44,078 nt of DNA from Mesorhizobium sp. ORS 3324 (GTDB lineage Bacteria; Pseudomonadota; Alphaproteobacteria; Rhizobiales; Rhizobiaceae). A program made the translations under genes and the position numbers. Under the pieces are notes generated by a model. That model was not told the origin of the DNA and did not search any database. It was given only the letters and a program-made list of their open reading frames with translations. The first letter of the stretch is position 1. Each line of letters starts with the position of its first letter. Below are positions 40,201-44,078 of this stretch, piece after piece. The stretch covers positions 113,748 to 157,825 of the forward strand of contig LM655200.1 of the NCBI GenBank assembly GCA_000824825.2, given 5' to 3'.

Positions 40201-40617
40201 ATGCGTGGACCGGTAATCGAGACGACGAAGCGAGCGAGGCGATTGCGGCAGTCAGACAACGATGCCGAAAACGCACTTTGGATCGAACTGCGTAACCGCA
40301 GGCTAAACGGCAACAAATTCGTGCGCCAATTTCCTATCGGTCCCTACTTCGCCGACTTCGCGTGCTGGGAATGCCAACTTGTTGTCGAAGTTGATGGAAG
40401 CCAGCATGTCGCGAACAAACATGATCAGATCCGCGATCGCTTCATGGTATCGACCGGCTGGTCCGTGCTCCGCTTTTGGAACGTCGACGTTTTGAAGGAC
40501 AGGGAGGCGGTGCTTGAGACCATACTGGCGGCCGCCGAACAGCGCTTAGAGCGCCACATCGATACGCACGACCTTCGATTTATTGCCGCCGAAGGTTATG
40601 GGGAAACATATCCTTGA
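40201..40617 (+). CDS. DUF559 nuclease-like protein
   Basis: This 138-residue protein is of the DUF559 family, which has a very-short-patch-repair/restriction-endonuclease-like fold. Candidate active-site residues are Glu23, Asp52 (in GPYFADFACWE), Glu63 and Asp65 (VVEVDGSQH) and His69, followed by the conserved GWSVLRFWNVDVL. These match a PD-(D/E)xK arrangement, so it may cleave or nick DNA; this is inference. The ATG at 40201 lies six bases after GAGGGG inside the left repeat, so the repeat supplies its ribosome-binding site. An upstream in-frame GTG at 40120 would read through the repeat. Its codon use differs from the flanking cluster, a sign of transfer. Confidence 0.85.
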   Translation: MRGPVIETTKRARRLRQSDNDAENALWIELRNRRLNGNKFVRQFPIGPYFADFACWECQLVVEVDGSQHVANKHDQIRDRFMVSTGWSVLRFWNVDVLKDREAVLETILAAAEQRLERHIDTHDLRFIAAEGYGETYP

Positions 40618-40628
40618 CTGTTCACGCT

Positions 40629-40689
40629 GCCCCTCACCCTTACCCTCTCCCCGTGAAGAACGGGGAGAGGGGGTCGCCAACGTTGGCGC
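40629..40689 (-). repeat. Right 61-bp inverted repeat of the DUF559 cassette
   Basis: Reverse complement of the left repeat, with 45 bp perfect (40629-40673) and three differences in the outer 16 bp. It starts 11 nt after the DUF559 stop codon. Its hairpin lies where a terminator for that gene would be expected, but no T-run follows. Confidence 0.93.
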
Positions 40690-40732
40690 TCTATCCTTCG
40701 TCCATACAGGAAAACCCCACGGGGTCGCGCAA

Positions 40733-42034
40733 ATGACCCCCGCCAAGCCCGACCTCCTCCGCGACAACGAGTTGATCTACGGCCGCCTGCTCCCCGTCGA
40801 CGAGCCGCATCTCATCCAGCGCTACAACAAGGCGCTTGCCGCCTTCGGGCTTGAGCCCACCAAGCTGAAAAGCTTCCAGATCGACCGCACCGGCTTCTCG
40901 CCCGAGATCGCCGAGGAGTGCGGCGACTACGACTATCTCGACCCCAACGAGGTCAACCGCCGCTTCATCATCCTGACGCCGTCGCAGATCGACCTGCCGG
41001 TGGTCCACACCGCCTTTTCAAATACATCGCAGCTGATGTTCGAGTTCATGTCGAAGAACCGGCGCGCCATCGACGCGCTGACCATCAAGGACGTCATCTA
41101 CGGCGAGATCGAGGACTCCGTCCCCAAGGTCAACGACATCGAGGATCTGCTGTCGATCAACCAGGTCGAGTTCAAGGTGCTGTCGGCGGAGGACGTGCTG
41201 GGCAAGGCGGCCGAGCTCGGCAAGCTCGTCGACCGGCTGAGGCAGGAGCCGGACGCCTGGCGCGACAACGCCATGCTTGAGCGCATGGTCGATCTCGCCA
41301 AGGTCTGCGGCGACATCCGCGAGAACGCGCTGGTTCCGGACCAGGTGATCTTCCGCCACAATGCCTACTGGACAAGCCATTTCGGCGGGCTCTACGTGTT
41401 CGTAGACCCCGATATGACGACCGTCATCTGCGACCCGGCGGCACCGGGCTTCCGCCGCTCGCGGCCGTGGCAGGTGAGCTATCTGTCGATCAACGACGCC
41501 GACAAGGTGTTCCGCTTCCTCGCCGCCTCCGGCCGCCTCGACCTGCCGCGCGCCTCCTGGATCGAGGCCTCGGGTTATCTCGAGCATCGCGCCGAGATGG
41601 TGGTGCGGGCGCTGATCCGCGACGCCGAGCCCAACCGCAACCTGACCGACGTCGACAAGGTCTGGCTGCAGACCTGGATCCAGCGCAATGCCGACCTGAT
41701 TACCAGCGACGGCAACTTCCCCTTCCTCAACGCCGCCAAGCGCGAGATCGCCCAGTTCGGCCATCTCAAGATCGAGGACGTTCCTCCGCGCCAGCGCTTC
41801 CTGGTCGTGCGCGCCAGGCCCGATCATCACGATGCCTGGCTCACCAATCAGCTGATCTCGGATTTCGTGCCGCAGGACTTCGTCTCGCGCTATGTCTTCA
41901 ACAAACCGGGCTTCTACAAGGACTTCGACGGCTTCAGCGACGCCTGGCGATCGCATGTTGTGGACGTTCTGAAAACCACATATTTGAAGGACAAGGCGGC
42001 GTTCCGCGCGCGCCTTTACGGCTTGACTGACTGA
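40733..42034 (+). CDS. Unknown soluble protein of the AAA+ cluster, second
   Basis: This 433-residue protein has no recognised family or membrane helix. The N-terminal part is LLRDNELIYGRLLPVDEPHLIQRYNKAL. The body has many acidic and aromatic residues, including DPNEVNRRFIILTPSQIDLPVV and LPRASWIEASGYLEHRAEMVVRALI, and the C-terminus is helical. The ATG at 40733 gives MTPAKPDLLRD and follows the right repeat by 43 nt. Upstream in-frame starts would read through the repeat, so they are unlikely. It ends 15 nt before the DUF2333 gene. Its place next to the ATPase, apart from the inserted cassette, marks it as a member of the complex, by context only. Confidence 0.85.
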   Translation: MTPAKPDLLRDNELIYGRLLPVDEPHLIQRYNKALAAFGLEPTKLKSFQIDRTGFSPEIAEECGDYDYLDPNEVNRRFIILTPSQIDLPVVHTAFSNTSQLMFEFMSKNRRAIDALTIKDVIYGEIEDSVPKVNDIEDLLSINQVEFKVLSAEDVLGKAAELGKLVDRLRQEPDAWRDNAMLERMVDLAKVCGDIRENALVPDQVIFRHNAYWTSHFGGLYVFVDPDMTTVICDPAAPGFRRSRPWQVSYLSINDADKVFRFLAASGRLDLPRASWIEASGYLEHRAEMVVRALIRDAEPNRNLTDVDKVWLQTWIQRNADLITSDGNFPFLNAAKREIAQFGHLKIEDVPPRQRFLVVRARPDHHDAWLTNQLISDFVPQDFVSRYVFNKPGFYKDFDGFSDAWRSHVVDVLKTTYLKDKAAFRARLYGLTD

Positions 42035-42049
42035 GGGGGGACGAGAGCC

Positions 42050-43174
42050 ATGCTCGATCCGATCGTGAATTTCTTCACCCGGATTTTCCAATGGATCGGC
42101 CGCGGCATAGGCTTCGTCATCGGCATCATCCTGTGGCCGTTCATGTGGGTGGGCCGCTGGTATGGGCAGCGCGGCTGGATTCTCAAGGCAGTGGTCGGCC
42201 TTGCCCTTCTGGTGCTCATCGGCCTCTACGCCAATTTCTTCTACGCCACCCAGTGGTGGAACAATTTCGATCCGAACTACGTCGACAAATACACCTTCGA
42301 GACGCGCAACGTGTCGGCCGGCGAGCAGGTCTCGGCCGGCGCCGGCACCGACACGGCCAAGACGTGCGGCAACTCGGGGATCGCGCAGGTGGCCGCCGAT
42401 CTGACGGACTTCAACGTCAACCAGAATGCCTGGATCTCGTCGATGATCCTCTACAAGCTCGGCTTGTTCAGCATCGACTGGGACCACACGCCATGGATGG
42501 ACAACAAGGCCTCCTTCCAGCGCGGCATCAACCAGGCGGTGCGGCGCACCGCGACCGAACTGGCGGACAATCTGGGACGCGTGCGCACCACCTCTCAGAT
42601 CGATGCCGACCTGCAGGACGCGCGCGGCAATCTGCAGTTCGACGAAGAGACCTGGTATTTCGGCTTGCACCCGTTCGGCCCCAAGACTCCGACGCCGAGC
42701 TACTACCGCGACGCGGTGCGCAAGCTGCGCTCCTTCAACGCACGCCTCGCCGCCTGCCAGGCGACATTCGATGCCCGCGCCGACAATCTGAAGCAATATA
42801 TCGACCGCATCGCCAGCGACATCGGCTCGACCTCCGCCATCCTCAAGGAGCGCGCCGAGAACCACAATGACGGCTGGTTCGACTTCCGCGCCGACGATCG
42901 CTTCTGGTTCGCCTACGGCCAGCTCTATGCCTATTACGGATTGATGAAGGGCGCCCAGGCCGACTTCGACGACGTCATCAAGGAAAAGCACCTCAAGAAC
43001 TTGTGGGACACGATGGACGCGCAATTCGTCTCGGCGCTGCGCATCCAGCCCTTCATCATCGCCAATGGACGCGAAGACGGCTGGCTGCTGCCGACGCACC
43101 TGACCACCATGGGCTTCTACATTCTGCGCGTGCGCTCCAACATGGTCGAGATCAGCAACGTGCTCTCGCAGTAG
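42050..43174 (+). CDS. DUF2333-family membrane protein
   Basis: This 374-residue protein belongs to DUF2333. The N-terminus is an amphipathic or first membrane segment (residues 5-36, FFTRIFQWIGRGIGFVIGIILWPFMW). A clear single membrane helix follows at about 44-66 (ILKAVVGLALLVLIGLYANFF). A large extracytoplasmic, mainly helical domain then begins with QWWNNFDPNYVDKYTFE and includes an FGLHPFGPKTPTPSYYRD motif. No catalytic motif is visible. The ATG at 42050 has a strong GAGGGGGG region upstream and lies 15 nt after the previous stop, so it is coupled to the cluster. It gives the cluster its membrane anchor. Confidence 0.9.
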   Translation: MLDPIVNFFTRIFQWIGRGIGFVIGIILWPFMWVGRWYGQRGWILKAVVGLALLVLIGLYANFFYATQWWNNFDPNYVDKYTFETRNVSAGEQVSAGAGTDTAKTCGNSGIAQVAADLTDFNVNQNAWISSMILYKLGLFSIDWDHTPWMDNKASFQRGINQAVRRTATELADNLGRVRTTSQIDADLQDARGNLQFDEETWYFGLHPFGPKTPTPSYYRDAVRKLRSFNARLAACQATFDARADNLKQYIDRIASDIGSTSAILKERAENHNDGWFDFRADDRFWFAYGQLYAYYGLMKGAQADFDDVIKEKHLKNLWDTMDAQFVSALRIQPFIIANGREDGWLLPTHLTTMGFYILRVRSNMVEISNVLSQ

Positions 43175-43270
43175 CCCGGCCGGCATCGCGACGCCAATTC
43201 GGCTTCAGGCTGGAACCTGACCGCCTCGTCGCCGTTCAGGCGCAGGGGCGACAGCCAGCGAGGACAAGAT

Positions 43271-43666
43271 ATGGATATCCGCGAGGCCGCTCGAGACGTC
43301 TACGCCGCCATCGACAGGCAGGATTGGGACAAGCTGTCCAGCCTGGCCTCGCGGGATCTTGCGGTTCATCTCGGCAGCGCCGGTCCGGTTGGCCTCGATG
43401 AATGGCGAAAATCCCTGGCGGAATTCTTCGTCGGCTTCCCCGACGGACATCACGTCATCGATGACTATGTCAGTGGTGCCGGCAGCGTGATGACGCGCTG
43501 TCGCTTCCAGGGCACCCATACCGGCACCTTCCATGGCGTGGAGCCGAGCGGAAATCGCGTCTCGGTCGGTGCCATCCACATCGACCGCTTCGAGGGCGAT
43601 CTCCTCATCGAGCATTTCGGCCAGCTCGACGGCCTGGGGCTGCTGCGCCAGATCGGCGCAATCTGA
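43271..43666 (+). CDS. SnoaL-like/NTF2-fold protein
   Basis: This 131-residue protein has the cone-shaped NTF2/SnoaL-like layout: MDIREAARDVYAAIDRQDWDKL at the N-terminus, then WRKSLAEFFVGFPDGHHVIDDYV, then CRFQGTHTGTFHGVEPSGNRV and a closing HIDRFEGDLLIEHFGQLDGLGLL. Members are small hydrolases, isomerases or ligand-binding proteins. A conserved Asp or His in the pocket is possible but not assigned. The ATG at 43271 has GAGGACA upstream. It lies about 100 nt after the cluster and ends with a clear terminator, so it is probably not part of the complex. Confidence 0.85.
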   Translation: MDIREAARDVYAAIDRQDWDKLSSLASRDLAVHLGSAGPVGLDEWRKSLAEFFVGFPDGHHVIDDYVSGAGSVMTRCRFQGTHTGTFHGVEPSGNRVSVGAIHIDRFEGDLLIEHFGQLDGLGLLRQIGAI

Positions 43667-43667
43667 C

Positions 43668-43695
43668 GCCCCGGTCCGGCCGGGGCGCGTTTTTT
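43668..43695 (+). terminator. Rho-independent terminator after the SnoaL-like gene
   Basis: A 7-bp stem, GCCCCGG with CCGGGGC, and a 5-nt loop are followed by GCG and six Ts (43690-43695). It starts 1 nt after the stop codon. Confidence 0.92.
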
Positions 43696-43696
43696 G

Positions 43697-44056
43697 GGTG
43701 GCCTCGACGGCCCACCCCCGGGTCCCTTCTTTCGCCCTGCCGGCATCCCAAAACCGCCGCGCATTTCGGCCGGCATGCATCCGGCCTCTGTCGCTTTTCG
43801 CGTATTGCGCGGCTGTTTTGAGACGGCGGAGCGGCACCCGCTCTGGCTTCTATACGGCGCAACGACCGGGCGCCAAAGACCGCGGAAAGGTCGACCTGGG
43901 AACAGCATCATTTCTTTATAGGAAACATAGTTGCATGGGAGTTGACGCCGCAACTGCGACAGGGTTAGAACTTGCCCCTGTGTCCGGGCAGCGTTTCGAA
44001 CATGCACGAATGATCGAACCCCTCCCCTCCACCGCCCAATCCAGAGGAAAGCCGTG
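43697..44056. other. Non-coding leader region of 360 nt
   Basis: No gene is supported here. Downstream of an A/T-rich word (TTTCTTTATAGGAAAC at about 43912-43926) are short hairpins: AGTTG with CAACT (43940-43955) and ACAGGG with CCCTGT (43959-43981). They precede AGAGGAAAG and the ATG at 44057, so a structured 5' leader is possible. No known riboswitch class was recognised. Confidence 0.4.
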
Positions 44057-44078
44057 ATGGCCGAAGTGAAGTCCGATA
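44057..44078 (+). CDS. Start of a further gene, cut by the window edge
   Basis: Seven codons, MAEVKSD, follow a good ribosome-binding site (AGAGGAAAG). The N-terminus resembles formate-tetrahydrofolate ligases as I remember them (MxxVKSDIEIA), but seven residues are too few to name the gene. An in-frame GTG directly before the ATG is another possible start. Confidence 0.5.

Larger units (their letters stand above)
40135..40689 (+). mobile_element. DUF559 cassette flanked by inverted repeats
   Basis: The 555-bp unit consists of a 61-bp inverted repeat, one complete DUF559 gene and the opposite inverted repeat. It splits the AAA+ cluster: every other gap in the cluster is 15-28 nt, but the gap holding the cassette is 633 nt. 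The gene is less G+C-rich than its neighbours. No target-site duplication was seen at the outer edges, and no transposase is present. The form resembles REP-associated elements in which a nuclease-like gene travels between palindromic repeats, but this is inference. Confidence 0.75.

Noticed and set aside
38627..40276. 549-codon minus-strand frame over the AAA+ ATPase
   Set aside because: It is antisense to a gene with a full set of AAA+ motifs and runs into the inverted repeat.
40120..40617. DUF559 gene starting at an upstream GTG (40120)
   Set aside because: This start would translate the whole left repeat as a low-complexity leader; the ATG at 40201 has a good site and the family-typical N-terminus.
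3969..40689. CRISPR array from the palindromic repeats
   Set aside because: The copies are few, dispersed over kilobases, of different orientation and not separated by regular spacers.
41018..43186. 722-codon minus-strand frame
   Set aside because: It covers two coupled plus-strand genes with good ribosome-binding sites; its composition is that of a shadow frame.
1..44078. tRNA or rRNA genes
   Set aside because: No cloverleaf with TTCRA/T-arm words in the right spacing and no rRNA signature were found on either strand by eye.

Overview
The window is high-G+C chromosomal DNA of an alphaproteobacterium, most likely a rhizobial relative of the Mesorhizobium/Phyllobacteriaceae type. The evidence is the ClpS2-type ClpS, the ChoXWV choline importer, DUF1059 and DUF1127 small proteins, the DUF1285-Nudix-cca operon divergent from a moxR-DUF58-DUF4159 operon, and rhizobial palindromic repeats between genes. 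No rRNA, tRNA, CRISPR array, prophage or transposase gene was seen. Most of the window is core or lifestyle DNA. The accessory parts are small repeat-borne elements.

Layout. 0.1-2.8 kb: an ABC exporter and two small unknown ORFs. 2.9-5.9 kb: trmL, soxR with its own operator, an 85-residue unknown protein divergent from hemF, and a DUF1059 protein with a clear terminator. 6.1-7.8 kb: two secreted proteins, the second a subtilisin-like protease. 7.8-10.35 kb (minus): a translationally coupled DUF1285-CoA pyrophosphatase-cca operon. 10.5-17.3 kb (plus): moxR, a DUF58 protein, a BatA/DUF4159 membrane protein and a second large membrane protein, tightly coupled. 17.5-19.6 kb: a putative lipoprotein, clpS and three small exported or membrane proteins. 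19.8-21.9 kb: an OmpR-type response regulator and its kinase. 22.1-22.8 kb: YCII and DUF1127 proteins. 23.0-29.9 kb: two paralogous SARP/TolB-like/TPR regulators flanking a cysteine-synthase-like gene and a PLP decarboxylase. 30.1-31.6 kb: a persulfide dioxygenase-rhodanese fusion and a small membrane protein. 31.6-34.7 kb (minus): choXWV with an internal terminator after choX. 35.0-35.6 kb: thymidine kinase.

35.9-43.2 kb is the most intriguing stretch. It is a co-directional cluster of a long coiled-coil protein, an unknown soluble protein, an AAA+ ATPase with a complete active site, another unknown protein and a DUF2333 membrane protein. All spacings are 15-28 nt except one of 633 nt. That gap is filled by a foreign-looking cassette: a DUF559 nuclease-like gene between 61-bp inverted repeats, of which 45 bp are perfect. 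The operon looks like an undescribed AAA+/coiled-coil/membrane complex, and the cassette like a small mobile or domesticated element related to the palindromic repeats seen elsewhere in the window (next to soxR and after the moxR operon).

The window ends with a SnoaL-like gene, its terminator, a 360-nt structured non-coding stretch and the first seven codons of a further gene.
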